64,000 nucleotides of DNA from an uncultured Polaribacter sp. (GCA_943788045.1 CALSOT010000003.1:1-64000); one strand, 5' to 3'. Positions 1 through 11,310 are shown, counted from the first letter of the stretch. Notes: a model not told the origin generated them from the sequence alone. Program-made: numbers and translations.

Positions 1-1641
1 GGTAATTTTTTGAGAATATCCCATTATCCTCAAGACCCTGTGGTACTTGAGACTTGCGATAGATTAGGTATTTTAGCTTCGGTTGAAATTCCAATTGTTA
101 ATGCCATAACAGAATCTAAAGATTTTACTGAAAATAGTCTTTTTATGGCAGAAGAAATGGTGAAACAAAACTTTAATCACCCTTCTTTAATTATCTGGGC
201 ATACATGAACGAGGTACTTTTACGTCCACCTTTTAATGAAAAAACAGAGAAAGAACGTTATACCTTATATGCAAATAATATTGCAAAATTAGCCTCTGAA
301 ATAGAACAAAAAATAAGAGTATTAGACCCAAGCAGATATACCATGATTGCAAACCATGGAGCTATAACTAGGTATAAGAATGCAGGACTTACAGCCATTC
401 CTATGCTTCTAGGATGGAATTTATATCAAGGATGGTATGGAGGCACTTTTTCAGGTTTTGACAAATGTCTTGATGAGTTGCATAATCTATTTCCCAATAA
501 ACCTCTTATCATCACAGAGTATGGAGCAGATGTACATCATAGATTGCATTCTTTTGATTCAGAAAGGTTTGATTATACGGTTGAATACGGTAATAGATAC
601 CATGAACATTATTTAAAAGCTATTATGGCTCGCCCTTTTATTGTTGGAGCTAATATTTGGAATTTGAATGATTTTTATTCAGAAACCAGAGGCTATGCCA
701 TACCAAATACCAATTTAAAAGGGATAACAACTTTAAATCGAGAAAAGAAAGATACTTGGTGGCTGTATAAAACCAAATTTTCGAAAGAACCCGTTGTGAA
801 GTTTGGACAGAATGAATGGAAAATTCGAGGTGGAGTTGCAGAATCAGGAAAAGATTATTGTTTGCAGCCAGTTACTGTTTACAGTAATGGCGATTCGGTT
901 CAGTTAACACATGAAGGTATTGTTTATGGCGCTGATTTTGAGGGTAATATAGCCCGATTTTCTATACCGTTTAAAAATGGAAAAAATAAACTTGAAGCAC
1001 AAAGCACTATTCAATCTAAAATCTACTCAGATATTTTAGATGTTGATTTTAGACTTGTACCAAACAACTTTTCAGAATTTGAAGACAACTTTTCTGAATT
1101 AAACGCGCTTCTTGGCTCAAAGAGATATTATGAAGATCGAGAGAATAGTATCATATGGATTCCAGAACAGAAATATACTGCTGGAAGTTGGGGGTATTTA
1201 GGCGGAAAACCTTACCGACCAAAAACCAAATTTGGAAGCTTACCAAGTTCTGAATTAGATATTGAAGGCACTCAAGACGACCCTGTTTATCAAACCCAAC
1301 GTGTTGGTATTGATAGTTTTAAACTAGATGTTCCAAATGGCACATACACCATTACATTACATTGGTCAGAACTTGAATCTGATGTAAAGCACGAAAAGTT
1401 AGCTTATAACCTGGGAAATGATCGCGTATTTGAAGGTTCATCAGACCGAATTTTCAATGTGCTCTTAAATGGTAATTATTTAGAGAAAAGCTTAAATATT
1501 TCTGAAAAATATGGAGCAGAAAAAGCAGTCACTGTTAAATACCAGGTAACCGTTGTGAACGGAAACGGAATCAATATAACTTTTGAAGCTGTTAAAGGTA
1601 TACCGATATTAAATGCTATTCAAATTAGAAAAATACAATAG
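1..1641 (+). CDS. Glycoside hydrolase family 2 (beta-galactosidase/beta-glucuronidase-like), 5' truncated by window edge; C-terminal malectin-like region
   Basis: Frame is open to base 1 (GNFLRISHYPQDPVVLETCDRLG, a typical GH2 motif; also NHPSLIIWAYMNE and PLIITEYGAD). Confidence 0.85.
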   Translation, partial: GNFLRISHYPQDPVVLETCDRLGILASVEIPIVNAITESKDFTENSLFMAEEMVKQNFNHPSLIIWAYMNEVLLRPPFNEKTEKERYTLYANNIAKLASEIEQKIRVLDPSRYTMIANHGAITRYKNAGLTAIPMLLGWNLYQGWYGGTFSGFDKCLDELHNLFPNKPLIITEYGADVHHRLHSFDSERFDYTVEYGNRYHEHYLKAIMARPFIVGANIWNLNDFYSETRGYAIPNTNLKGITTLNREKKDTWWLYKTKFSKEPVVKFGQNEWKIRGGVAESGKDYCLQPVTVYSNGDSVQLTHEGIVYGADFEGNIARFSIPFKNGKNKLEAQSTIQSKIYSDILDVDFRLVPNNFSEFEDNFSELNALLGSKRYYEDRENSIIWIPEQKYTAGSWGYLGGKPYRPKTKFGSLPSSELDIEGTQDDPVYQTQRVGIDSFKLDVPNGTYTITLHWSELESDVKHEKLAYNLGNDRVFEGSSDRIFNVLLNGNYLEKSLNISEKYGAEKAVTVKYQVTVVNGNGINITFEAVKGIPILNAIQIRKIQ

Positions 1642-1733
1642 CTATAAACTCTAATAAAAAAGGACATTAAACTTTACAAACAAACCTTCAAATAATTAAT
1701 GTTTGAGAAGGATAAACACATAAACATATTATA

Positions 1734-4052
1734 ATGGCAAACTTTATTAAAATAAGAAAGGTCTTTTTATCTATAATAGCTGTTTCATCCTTTTTTGGTT
1801 ATACTCAAACAGTAGAAAACACTAATAAAGAACAAACTATTAGTGCATTTGAAACTGATAAAACCGAACAAAAAATAGCAGATATTATAAGTAAAATGAC
1901 CTTAAAAGAAAAGGCAGGACAAATGATTAATATTGGCTTGCCTGCTGTTCTTAAAGGTGGTTATTGGGATAAACGCGATACAGCTGTTTTTAATACTGCT
2001 AAATTTAAAAAATTCATAATCGATAATGCAGTAGGTTCGATTCATAACACGCCAAGATTCCCGGCTACTCCAATGGAATGGAATAAAATCATAAAAACGC
2101 TTCAAGATTCGGCCATGAGCCATACGCGTTTAGGAATTCCAATATTGTATGGTATTGATAACATTCACGGAGCCAATTACGTGCAAGGTTCGGTTTTGTT
2201 TCCTCATCAAATTGCCATTGCGGCAACTTGGAATACTGATTTATCTGAAATGTGTGGTAGAATTACTTCCTATGAATCCCGTGCTGCTTCAATTCCTTGG
2301 AATTTCAACCCTAATGCTGATGTTGCACCAAATCCATTATGGGGAAGAATTTCAGAGAGTTTTGGAGAAGACCCATACTTAGTAACAAAGATGGCCAATG
2401 CTTATCTCAAAGGATCACTTGTAGAAGGCTTGCAGGATTCACTGAGTTCGGCAGTTTGTTTAAAACATTTTTTAGGTTATGGAGCAGGAAGAAATGGAAA
2501 GGATCGGGCTAATGCAATTATTCCCGAGAATAGCTTACGTCAATATTTTCTACCTCCTTTTCAAGAAGCCATTGCAAATGGAGCTATGGGTGTAATGATA
2601 AGTTCAAATGCAGTAAATGGTTTACCATGTCATATAAATAAATATTATATCACAAACATTTTAAAAGGCGAACTGAATTTTAAAGGGGTCGTAATTTCCG
2701 ATTTCAGTGATGTTGAAAATTTGGTTTTTTCACATCTTTCTACGAAAGATAAAAAAGAGGCTACTAAATTGGCTATTAATGCTGGTTTGGATTTAGTAAT
2801 GAATCCGTTTAATATGGATGTGGCCAATTATATAGTAGAATTAACTGAAGAAGGTGAAATACCAATGAGTAGAATTGATGATGCCGTAGCACGAATTTTA
2901 AGGCTTAAGTTCTACCTCAATCTTTTTGAGAAACCATATCATGACTATAAAGAGTATTCTGATTTTGGCTCGAAAAAGCACATTGATTTAAACTACAAAT
3001 CGGCAAGCGAAGCCATTACACTACTAAAAAACAATAACGACTTATTGCCATTAAGCAAGAATAAAAAAGTGTTGGTAACTGGATACACGGCTAATTCAAT
3101 CAATTTATTAAACGGTGCTTGGTCGCGCACTTTCTCAGGGATGGATACACTTTATAACGATAAAACTAAATTGACAATAGTTGATGCCATTAAATCACAA
3201 GTAGGTGCCGAAAATGTTGATTATATAGAAGGCACAGATTATTTAAAAGATATTAATAGTGATGAAGCAGTTAAGAAAGCTAAAAATGCAGATTATATTG
3301 TGGTTTGTGTGGGCGAAATTTCTGCATCGGAAAAACCTTCCGACATCAATGAATTACCATTACCTGAAGTGCAACAAAAGCTAGTTGAAAAACTCTCAAA
3401 AACCAATAAACCAATAATATTAGTTATGGTTCAGGGGCGCCCGAGAATAATTAATAAAATAGAACCTTTAACAGATGCTATTTTAATGGCTTATTATCCA
3501 GGGCAAGAAGGTGGTCGTGCCATTGCCGATATCGTTTTTGGGGATGTTAATCCAAGTGGAAAACTCCCTTATACTTATCCAAAGTATACAGGTAATATGC
3601 TAACATACTATCACAAGAAAGCTGACATTCGTAACACTAATTGGGGTTATGATGGGTTTTACAGACAATATGATTTTGGCTTTGGGCTATCTTATACGGA
3701 ATTTGAATATTCTAATTTAACAATAAGCAACGATACCATAGTTGGTAATAATAAGCTAAATATTTCTGTTGATGTTACTAATATTGGAAAGCGGGCTGGT
3801 AAAGAAATAATTGAATTATATATTAAAGATTTAGTTGCAACAATATCTCCTGATTCAAAACGATTAGTCAGATTTACAAAAGAAGCACTAAATCCAGGTA
3901 AAACAAAAACCATAAATTTTACTATTAACAAGCAAGATTTATCCTTTATTGATTTCACTAATAACTGGAAAATAGAAGAAGGTTATTTTGAAGTGCAAGC
4001 AGGAGGAGACCCTTCAAATCTATTAGTTGCAAAATTTTATTATCAGCAATAG
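1734..4052 (+). CDS. Glycoside hydrolase family 3 beta-glucosidase-like
   Basis: ORF 772 aa; GH3 motifs (KHFLGYGAG, GVVISDFSDVENL, C-terminal FN3-like domain). Confidence 0.9.
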   Translation: MANFIKIRKVFLSIIAVSSFFGYTQTVENTNKEQTISAFETDKTEQKIADIISKMTLKEKAGQMINIGLPAVLKGGYWDKRDTAVFNTAKFKKFIIDNAVGSIHNTPRFPATPMEWNKIIKTLQDSAMSHTRLGIPILYGIDNIHGANYVQGSVLFPHQIAIAATWNTDLSEMCGRITSYESRAASIPWNFNPNADVAPNPLWGRISESFGEDPYLVTKMANAYLKGSLVEGLQDSLSSAVCLKHFLGYGAGRNGKDRANAIIPENSLRQYFLPPFQEAIANGAMGVMISSNAVNGLPCHINKYYITNILKGELNFKGVVISDFSDVENLVFSHLSTKDKKEATKLAINAGLDLVMNPFNMDVANYIVELTEEGEIPMSRIDDAVARILRLKFYLNLFEKPYHDYKEYSDFGSKKHIDLNYKSASEAITLLKNNNDLLPLSKNKKVLVTGYTANSINLLNGAWSRTFSGMDTLYNDKTKLTIVDAIKSQVGAENVDYIEGTDYLKDINSDEAVKKAKNADYIVVCVGEISASEKPSDINELPLPEVQQKLVEKLSKTNKPIILVMVQGRPRIINKIEPLTDAILMAYYPGQEGGRAIADIVFGDVNPSGKLPYTYPKYTGNMLTYYHKKADIRNTNWGYDGFYRQYDFGFGLSYTEFEYSNLTISNDTIVGNNKLNISVDVTNIGKRAGKEIIELYIKDLVATISPDSKRLVRFTKEALNPGKTKTINFTINKQDLSFIDFTNNWKIEEGYFEVQAGGDPSNLLVAKFYYQQ

Positions 4053-4091
4053 TAGAAGCTTAAGAAACTATATATAAAAATATAATAAATA

Positions 4092-4919
4092 ATGAGCAAA
4101 GTAATTGTAGTTACAGGAGCTGGTGGCGTGCTGTGTAGTACCTTGGCAAAGGCCCTCGCAAAAGAAGGGAATAAAGTAGCAGTATTAGATTTAAGAATTG
4201 AAGCTGCAAATAAAGTAGCCGAAGAAATAAATAAAGAAGGCGGTACGGCCATTGGTGTTGCTGCCAATGTATTAGAGAAAGCATCACTTGAAATAGCCAA
4301 AAGCATAGTAAATGAAAAGTTGGGAACCTGTGATATTTTGGTGAATGGAGCAGGGGGCAACCACCCACTGGGTACAACTTCTAATCCACATTTATTAGAA
4401 GAAGATCTGTTAAATACAACCGAAGGTTTTAAAACTTTTTTTGACCTGGATTCAAAAGGAATTGAGTTTGTTTTTAATCTAAATTTTATAGGAACATTAT
4501 TACCTACTCAAGTTTTTGCTAAGGATATGGTAGGAAAAGAAGGGTGCAGTATTTTAAATATTTCATCTATGAATGCATTTACACCACTCACTAAAATTCC
4601 AGCTTATAGTGGCGCAAAAGCCGCAATATCAAACTTTACTCAATGGTTATCTGTGCACTTTTCAAAAGTAGGAATACGTGTAAACGCTCTAGCACCGGGG
4701 TTCTTTTTAACGGACCAAAATAGAGCACTGTTAACTACTGAGGAAGGTGAATTAACACCTCGAGGTAATACTATAATATCTCAAACACCAATGGGAAGAT
4801 TTGGGGGTCCTGAAGATTTAGTAAGTACAACTCTTTATTTATGTGATGATAGGTCATCATTTGTGACAGGTGTTGTTATTCCTATTGATGGAGGTTTTAG
4901 TGCATTTAGTGGAGTTTAG
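4092..4919 (+). CDS. SDR family oxidoreductase, probable D-mannonate oxidoreductase (fructuronate reductase)
   Basis: Rossmann [23 protein letters not shown] catalytic motif; position directly before uxuA. Confidence 0.8.
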   Translation: MSKVIVVTGAGGVLCSTLAKALAKEGNKVAVLDLRIEAANKVAEEINKEGGTAIGVAANVLEKASLEIAKSIVNEKLGTCDILVNGAGGNHPLGTTSNPHLLEEDLLNTTEGFKTFFDLDSKGIEFVFNLNFIGTLLPTQVFAKDMVGKEGCSILNISSMNAFTPLTKIPAYSGAKAAISNFTQWLSVHFSKVGIRVNALAPGFFLTDQNRALLTTEEGELTPRGNTIISQTPMGRFGGPEDLVSTTLYLCDDRSSFVTGVVIPIDGGFSAFSGV

Positions 4920-4930
4920 AAAATAATAAA

Positions 4931-6112
4931 ATGGAACAAACATGGAGATGGTACGGGCCAAATGATCCCGTTTCTTTATCAGATATAAAACAAGCAGGGG
5001 CAGCAGGAGTTGTTTCAGCATTGCACCATATTCCTAATGGTGAGATATGGTCTGTAGAAGAAATTCAAAAAAGAAAAGATATAATTGAATTATCAGGTTT
5101 AAAATGGAGTGTTGTAGAAAGCATACCAATACATGAGAACATTAAAACACGGTATGGAAATTTTCAAGAATATATTGACAACTACAAAAAGAGTATTGAA
5201 AACTTAGCTAAATGTGGTGTAAACATCGTATGCTACAATTTTATGCCCGTATTAGATTGGACGCGCACAGATTTAGGATTTCAGGTTGACGATGGGTCTA
5301 AAGCGCTTCGGTTTGATGTCACAGCATTTGCAGCCTTTGAATTATTCCTACTGAAAAGACCTAGTGCAGAAGAGGCATACACATCTGAAGAAATAGCAAA
5401 CGCTAAGGTATATATAGAGACACTTTCTGAAGAGGAAAAAGAAGCTCTCATAAAAAACATTATAGCAGGTTTGCCAGGAGCTGAAGAGGGATATACCCTC
5501 GAACAGTTTCAAAGTATTTTAGATACTTATAAGGATATTAGCGCTGAAACTCTGAGAGAAAACCTTGTGGGGTTTTTAAAGGAAATAATTCCGGTAGCTT
5601 CAAAGAATGAAGTGCTTATGTGTATTCATCCAGATGACCCACCTTACACTATTTTAGGACTTCCAAGGGTGGTGAGTACAGAGTCAGATTACGCATATTT
5701 ATTTGATAACGTACCAGATATGTCTAATGGTATCACTTTTTGTACTGGTTCTTTAGGAGTAAGAGCAGACAATAATTTAGTTCAAATATTTAAACGTTTT
5801 GCAGACCGTGTTCACTTTTTACATTTAAGGAGTACCAAGCGCGACGGACAAGGAAATTTCTTTGAAGCGAATCACTTAGAGGGTGATGTGGATATGTATT
5901 CAATTATTAAGGAAGTCTTGATTGAACAAAGAAAACGCTCAGGGTCAGGACGAAAAGACGTAAAAATTCCTATGCGACCCGATCATGGTCATCAAATGCT
6001 TGATGATTTACATAAAAAAACAAATCCAGGATATTCTGGAATAGGAAGATTAAGGGGCTTAGCAGAACTTAGAGGATTAGAATTAGGAATCAAAAAGAGT
6101 TTAAACCTATGA
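4931..6112 (+). CDS. uxuA: Mannonate dehydratase
   Basis: [33 protein letters not shown] and [11 protein letters not shown] motifs. Confidence 0.95.
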   Translation: MEQTWRWYGPNDPVSLSDIKQAGAAGVVSALHHIPNGEIWSVEEIQKRKDIIELSGLKWSVVESIPIHENIKTRYGNFQEYIDNYKKSIENLAKCGVNIVCYNFMPVLDWTRTDLGFQVDDGSKALRFDVTAFAAFELFLLKRPSAEEAYTSEEIANAKVYIETLSEEEKEALIKNIIAGLPGAEEGYTLEQFQSILDTYKDISAETLRENLVGFLKEIIPVASKNEVLMCIHPDDPPYTILGLPRVVSTESDYAYLFDNVPDMSNGITFCTGSLGVRADNNLVQIFKRFADRVHFLHLRSTKRDGQGNFFEANHLEGDVDMYSIIKEVLIEQRKRSGSGRKDVKIPMRPDHGHQMLDDLHKKTNPGYSGIGRLRGLAELRGLELGIKKSLNL

Positions 6113-7530
6113 GCTTAATAAATTCTAAAAAGTTTATCACGGATGATTTCTTGCTTCACTCTAAAGAAGCTAAACTACTCTATCATGAGTATGCTAAAGA
6201 TTTACCCATTATAGATTATCACAATCATTTATCTCCTAAACAGATCGCAGAAAACAAACTTATTGGAAACATTACTAGGGCTTGGTTAAGTGAAGACCAT
6301 TATAAATGGAGAGGCATGCGAGCCAATGGAATTGAGGAAAATTATATTTCTGGCGATGCTTCAAAAGAAGAAAAATTCCAGAAATGGGCAGAGACTGTTC
6401 CCAATACATTGAGAAATCCGTTGTTTCATTGGACACAATTAGAACTTAAACGATATTTTAATATTGATGCTGTTTTACAACCAAGCAATGCTTCAGAGAT
6501 TTATTCTGAAGCTAATAGTATTCTAGAAAATAAAACCCCTGCTCAATTGTTAGAGCAAATGAAGGTAGAGGTGATTTGTACAACTGATGACCCAACAGAT
6601 GATTTAAGATACCATCAGCAAATAGCTAATTCAGGATACTTCACAAAAGTATATCCAACGTTTAGACCCGATGAGTTGTTTTTTATAGAAGAAGAAAAGT
6701 TTAATGGATATTTAGAAAAACTTGGAGCCTGTGTAAATTCTCAAATTACCAGTTACACTCAGTTGACAGATGCCATAGATAAGCGCATAGAATACTTTAA
6801 TGAGAATGGATGTAAACTATCAGATTACGGAATTAGTGGTGAATTTTCTTTTGTTGATTTCAGTAACCAAGAACTCAAAGAAATATTTGATAAAAGGTTA
6901 CAAGGCAAAGAACTTACAGAACTAGAAATGCAAAAATACAGGTCGAGCCTTTTGTTGCATTTAAGCAAAAAATACCATGAAAAGGGGTGGGTGCAACAGT
7001 TTCATTTTGGGGTAATCAGAAATAATAATACACGCTTAAATAAGTTAGTAGGTGCAGATGCAGGTTGTGACTCTATTGCAGATTATCCAATTATAGAAGG
7101 ACTGTCTAGGTTCTTAAATGCTTTAGATACTACAAATCAATTAGCCAAGACCATCACCTATAATTTAAATCCAGCCCAAAACGAATCTTTTGCAACCATG
7201 ATGGGAAACTTCAATACGGGAGGCATACCTGGTAAAATGCAATGGGGAGCTGCGTGGTGGTTTTTAGATCAGAAGGATGGAATCGAAAAGCAAATCAATG
7301 TGCTTTCAAACATGGGGTTATTAAGCAAGTTTGTTGGTATGCTTACAGATAGCCGCAGTTTTTTATCCTTTCCAAGACATGAATACTTTAGAAGAATTTT
7401 ATGCAACCTGTTAGCAGAAGACCTTAGAAAAGGCTTGATTCCAAATGATGTTTCTTTTATAGGCAAAATGATTGAAGATATCTGTTACAACAATGCAGTC
7501 GAATATTTTCAATTTAACCAAAACAATTAA
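6109..7530 (+). CDS. uxaC: Glucuronate isomerase
   Basis: [42 protein letters not shown] overlap with uxuA. Confidence 0.95.
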   Translation: MSLINSKKFITDDFLLHSKEAKLLYHEYAKDLPIIDYHNHLSPKQIAENKLIGNITRAWLSEDHYKWRGMRANGIEENYISGDASKEEKFQKWAETVPNTLRNPLFHWTQLELKRYFNIDAVLQPSNASEIYSEANSILENKTPAQLLEQMKVEVICTTDDPTDDLRYHQQIANSGYFTKVYPTFRPDELFFIEEEKFNGYLEKLGACVNSQITSYTQLTDAIDKRIEYFNENGCKLSDYGISGEFSFVDFSNQELKEIFDKRLQGKELTELEMQKYRSSLLLHLSKKYHEKGWVQQFHFGVIRNNNTRLNKLVGADAGCDSIADYPIIEGLSRFLNALDTTNQLAKTITYNLNPAQNESFATMMGNFNTGGIPGKMQWGAAWWFLDQKDGIEKQINVLSNMGLLSKFVGMLTDSRSFLSFPRHEYFRRILCNLLAEDLRKGLIPNDVSFIGKMIEDICYNNAVEYFQFNQNN

Positions 7531-7535
7531 GAATT

Positions 7536-8834
7536 ATGAATAAGACTCAAAAGATAGGAAACTATAGATATAGGATTTTAGGGCTTTTAATGTTCGCTAC
7601 AACTATCAATTATTTTGATAGAAGCCTTATAGGCGTTATGGCGCCTACATTAGAAAAAATGTTTGGATGGACCAATAGTGATTATGCCAATATAATGATA
7701 TCCTTTAAAGTTGCATATGCCCTAGGATTGCTAACAATGGGTGGATTGATAGACCGTTTAGGTACTAAAAAAGGGTATACCTTATCTATTGCTATTTGGA
7801 GTCTTTTCGGAATGTTACATGCCTTGGTTCGTCCTAGTTTTAGTGTTGTTGGATTTGCAGCAGCTAGATTTGGTTTAGGTTTTGGAGAGTCTGGTAATTT
7901 CCCTGCTGCCATAAAAACGACTGCTGAATGGTTTCCTAAAAAAGACCGTGCTTTTGCAACAGGTCTTTTTAATGCTGCTACAAGTGTTGGAGCTATAGCA
8001 GCACCTTTTGTTATAGGGTGGATAGTTCACGAAAGCGGGAAAAATTGGCAAATCCCTTTTTTAATTACAGGAGTATTAAGTGCTGTTTGGGTGTTTTTAT
8101 GGCTTCGCACCTATAAAAAACCAGAAGTACATCCTAAAGTTTCAAAAGAAGAATTGGCTTATATACAAGGAGATTCAGAAGCAGAAAATGATGAAAAATT
8201 ACCTTGGAAAAGTGTTTTGGATAAGCGCCAAACCTGGGCCTTTTCATTGGCAAAAGTTACAGATGCTGTTTGGTGGTTTTATCTTTTTTGGGGCGCTAAA
8301 TTTTTGGCAGACACATTTGATGTGAATATCAAAAATATAGCATTACCATTCTTTGTAATCTATATTCTAGCTGATGGCGGGAGTATATTTGGGGGATATC
8401 TTTCAGGTGCTTTAATGAGAAAAGGATGGACAGTTAATAAAGCTAGAAAAGTAACACTGTTAATCTGTGCTATAATTATACTTCCTGTAAGTTTTGTTGC
8501 TATAACAGATAGTAAATGGATAGCTATATTCCTAATTGGTTTGGCTGCTGCTGGTCATCAAGCATGGTCTGCTAATATATTTACATTAGTTTCCGATGTA
8601 TTCCCTAAAAAAGCAACAGCCTCAGTAGTTGGAATTGGTGGTATGGTTGGTGCTGTAGCCGGTATTCTTGCCGATATAGTATTGGGGTCAGTATTAGATA
8701 CAGCAGGTAATAGCGGGTATTTTTGGGCATTTTTGATTGCAGGTTCATTGTACCTTGTTATTTTAGGTTTAGTGCATTTATTAATGCCTAAAATGATTCC
8801 GTTGGATGAGAATTTAAAACCTATAATTGAATAG
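7536..8834 (+). CDS. MFS transporter, hexuronate transporter (ExuT-like)
   Basis: 12-TM MFS with RLGTKKGY and GESGNFPAAIKTTAEWFPKKDRAFATGLFN (ACS-family motif). Confidence 0.85.
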   Translation: MNKTQKIGNYRYRILGLLMFATTINYFDRSLIGVMAPTLEKMFGWTNSDYANIMISFKVAYALGLLTMGGLIDRLGTKKGYTLSIAIWSLFGMLHALVRPSFSVVGFAAARFGLGFGESGNFPAAIKTTAEWFPKKDRAFATGLFNAATSVGAIAAPFVIGWIVHESGKNWQIPFLITGVLSAVWVFLWLRTYKKPEVHPKVSKEELAYIQGDSEAENDEKLPWKSVLDKRQTWAFSLAKVTDAVWWFYLFWGAKFLADTFDVNIKNIALPFFVIYILADGGSIFGGYLSGALMRKGWTVNKARKVTLLICAIIILPVSFVAITDSKWIAIFLIGLAAAGHQAWSANIFTLVSDVFPKKATASVVGIGGMVGAVAGILADIVLGSVLDTAGNSGYFWAFLIAGSLYLVILGLVHLLMPKMIPLDENLKPIIE

Positions 8835-8887
8835 TTTTATTTGAAGCTTTTGTGAATTTTTGAATGAAAAAATAAAATATAATAAAA

Positions 8888-9934
8888 ATGAAAAAAGTAG
8901 TAACATTCGGGGAAATCATGCTAAGGCTAGCGCCCCAAGAATATTTGAGGTTTTCACAAGCGAACAACTTTGATGTTGTTTACGGTGGAGGTGAGTCTAA
9001 TGTAGCTGTTTCCTTAGCTAACTATGGTGTTCCCGTGGATTTTGTAACGCGTTTACCTAAAAACGATATTGGTGAATGTGCTATGATGGAAATGCGTAAA
9101 CGTGGTGTTGGTGTCGATAAAATTGTTTGGGGTGGTGACCGTTTAGGGATTTACTTTTTGGAAACTGGTGCAGTATCTAGAGGGTCTAAAGTGGTTTATG
9201 ATAGAGCACATTCTGCTATTTCTGAAATAGAATCTGGAATGATCGATTGGGATAGTGTTTTTGATGGTGTTGAATGGTTCCATTGGACAGGTATTACACC
9301 TGCAATCTCTCAGGGTGCAGCAGATGTATGTCTTGAAGCTGTTAAAGCAGCAAGTTCTAAAGGCATTACAATCTCTACAGACTTAAACTATCGTGCTAAA
9401 CTTTGGAAGTTTTGCGATGCTTCTCACAGAGAATCTATAATGACAGAACTTACTTCCTATTGTGATGTAGTTCTTGGTAACGAAGAAGATGCTGAAATGC
9501 ACTTTGGTATAAAACCAGAAGGTATTTCTGTACAAACTGAAGGACACAATGTAAAAGCAGAAGCTTTCCTTTCTGTGTGTCAACAAATGATGACTAAATT
9601 CCCTAGAGCTAAAAAAGTAATTACAACACTTCGAGGATCAATATCTGCTTCTCATAACACATGGGCAGGTGTACTTTACGATGGTAACAATATGTACGAA
9701 ACACGTCAGTACCAAATTACCGATATCGTTGATCGTGTTGGAGGGGGTGATTCTTTTATGGGTGGATTAATCTATGGTTTATTAAAATATCCAGAAGATG
9801 ATCAAAACGCACTTGATTTTGCAGTAGCAGCTTCATGCTTAAAACACACCATTAAAGGAGATGCAAACCTTGTTTCGATTGCAGAAGTAGAAAAGTTAAT
9901 GGGTGGCGATGCCTCGGGTAGAGTCGCTAGATAA
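8888..9934 (+). CDS. kdgK: 2-keto-3-deoxygluconate kinase (PfkB family)
   Basis: TFGEIMLRL, GGGESNVAVSLA, GGGDSFMGGLIYGL motifs. Confidence 0.9.
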   Translation: MKKVVTFGEIMLRLAPQEYLRFSQANNFDVVYGGGESNVAVSLANYGVPVDFVTRLPKNDIGECAMMEMRKRGVGVDKIVWGGDRLGIYFLETGAVSRGSKVVYDRAHSAISEIESGMIDWDSVFDGVEWFHWTGITPAISQGAADVCLEAVKAASSKGITISTDLNYRAKLWKFCDASHRESIMTELTSYCDVVLGNEEDAEMHFGIKPEGISVQTEGHNVKAEAFLSVCQQMMTKFPRAKKVITTLRGSISASHNTWAGVLYDGNNMYETRQYQITDIVDRVGGGDSFMGGLIYGLLKYPEDDQNALDFAVAASCLKHTIKGDANLVSIAEVEKLMGGDASGRVAR

Positions 9935-9950
9935 ATTTTATATAATTAGT

Positions 9951-9998
9951 TGCTGAGTTAGTAAAAGTGTTGGGTTGAGTTATTCAACTCAGCACTTT
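9951..9998 (+). promoter_or_regulatory. Intercistronic hairpins between kdgK and the aldolase gene (two mutually exclusive foldings)
   Basis: TGCTGAGTT(9951-9959) and AAAGTGTTGGGTTG(9965-9978) can both pair with CAACTCAGCACTTT(9985-9998). Confidence 0.45.
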
Positions 9999-10024
9999 CT
10001 TAAAAATCAAAAAACATATAAACA

Positions 10025-10693
10025 ATGTCACAATTTTCAAGAATAGAAGTTGCAACAGCAATGAAAGAAACGGGGATGATTCCTTTGTTTTTTAATAGTA
10101 ATACCGAATTAAGCAAAAAGGTATTAAAAGCATGTTACGATGGTGGAGCGAGTTTAATGGAGTTTACGGCTCGTGGAGATTTTGCTCACGAAGTTTTTGG
10201 TGAACTTACCAAATATGCAATTAAAGAATTACCAGGAATGATTATGGGTGTAGGTTCTGTTACAGATGCAGGAGCTGCTTCTTTATATATGGCTTTAGGC
10301 GCTAACTTTGTAGTTACTCCTGTTTTAAGAGAAGACATCGCCATTGCTTGTAACAGAAAAAAAGTACTCTGGTCTCCTGGTTGTGGTACACTTGCCGAAA
10401 TCACAAGAGCTGAAGAATTAGGTTGCGAAATTATTAAACTATTCCCTGGTGATATTTATGGACCACAATTTGTAAAAGGTGTTAAAGGTCCTCAACCTTG
10501 GACTAGTATTATGCCTACAGGTGGAGTCTCTCCTACCGAAGAGAACCTTAAAGCTTGGTTTAATGCTGGTGTAACCTGTGTTGGTATGGGATCGCAATTA
10601 ATATCTAAAGAAATAATTGCAACTGAAAACTACACACAGTTAGAAGAAAATGTAAGAAATACATTAGCGGTTATTAAAGAAATAAGGAATTAA
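10025..10693 (+). CDS. eda: Bifunctional 4-hydroxy-2-oxoglutarate aldolase / KDPG aldolase
   Basis: KDPG aldolase family (GVGSVTDAGAAS, FVVTPVL, KLFPGD, MPTGGVSPTEEN). Confidence 0.92.
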   Translation: MSQFSRIEVATAMKETGMIPLFFNSNTELSKKVLKACYDGGASLMEFTARGDFAHEVFGELTKYAIKELPGMIMGVGSVTDAGAASLYMALGANFVVTPVLREDIAIACNRKKVLWSPGCGTLAEITRAEELGCEIIKLFPGDIYGPQFVKGVKGPQPWTSIMPTGGVSPTEENLKAWFNAGVTCVGMGSQLISKEIIATENYTQLEENVRNTLAVIKEIRN

Positions 10694-10819
10694 TAATTTA
10701 AGTATTATAACCAATAAAGATTGTCAACGTGTTTATAACGAAACTATAGTTTTAGATAGTCACTAGTTCGTATATCCTAACCCGATAAAAAATAATATTA
10801 TAAACATTAATTCTGTTGA

Positions 10820-10951
10820 GTTTTTCGAACAAGTGTAAATAGTTTGAATGTAACCGTTGGTTCAGGGCAAGTATATTATTGGAAAGTTATAACGACCGAT
10901 TCACTTGGAAATGAATCGCACTCTCAGACATTTCAATTTAGAGTAAACTAA
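10820..10951 (+). pseudogene. Remnant of the C-terminus of an FN3/Ig-like (SusE-type lipoprotein?) protein
   Basis: Frame reads ...SLNVTVGSGQVYYWKVITTDSLGNESHSQTFQFRVN*; no start or upstream body. Confidence 0.5.
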
Positions 10952-11007
10952 ACTCAGTAAAAAAGTTTAGTATATGCCAATAATTAGAGGTGTTAAATTC
11001 AATAAAA

Positions 11008-11223
11008 ATGGAAACTCTTAAACAACGTGTGCGAGACTATTTGGAAGCACAACGGTTAGATTATGGTAATGAAGAAGTGGAGGATAGTTTAGGGATTTTA
11101 GAAATGCAAAACGATGACTTGTCAAGCATGGGGTCATTTCACAAAATGTTAATTTTAAGACTTATTGATGATAATGAATTATTCCTTGCTATTGAATCTG
11201 CTTTTTCAGAAAATGAATTTTAA
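11008..11223 (+). CDS. Hypothetical small acidic protein (71 aa from ATG)
   Basis: METLKQRVRDYLEAQRLDYGNEEVEDSLGIL...; the ORF track's 10990 start is a GTG, ATG at 11008. Confidence 0.5.
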   Translation: METLKQRVRDYLEAQRLDYGNEEVEDSLGILEMQNDDLSSMGSFHKMLILRLIDDNELFLAIESAFSENEF

Positions 11224-11310
11224 TAAATTATTTAATTAAAGAATATTCAATTATGAAAAAAACTTATTGTTACTATTTGCGTAGTTTCTTAATTATCATC
11301 TAAAATTTAA

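Noticed and set aside
1902-4377. Several minus-strand ORFs within the GH3 and SDR genes
   Set aside because: Overlap long, confidently identified + strand genes; no motifs.
6109-6112. uxuA-uxaC ATGA overlap as unusual
   Set aside because: Ordinary translational coupling in operons.
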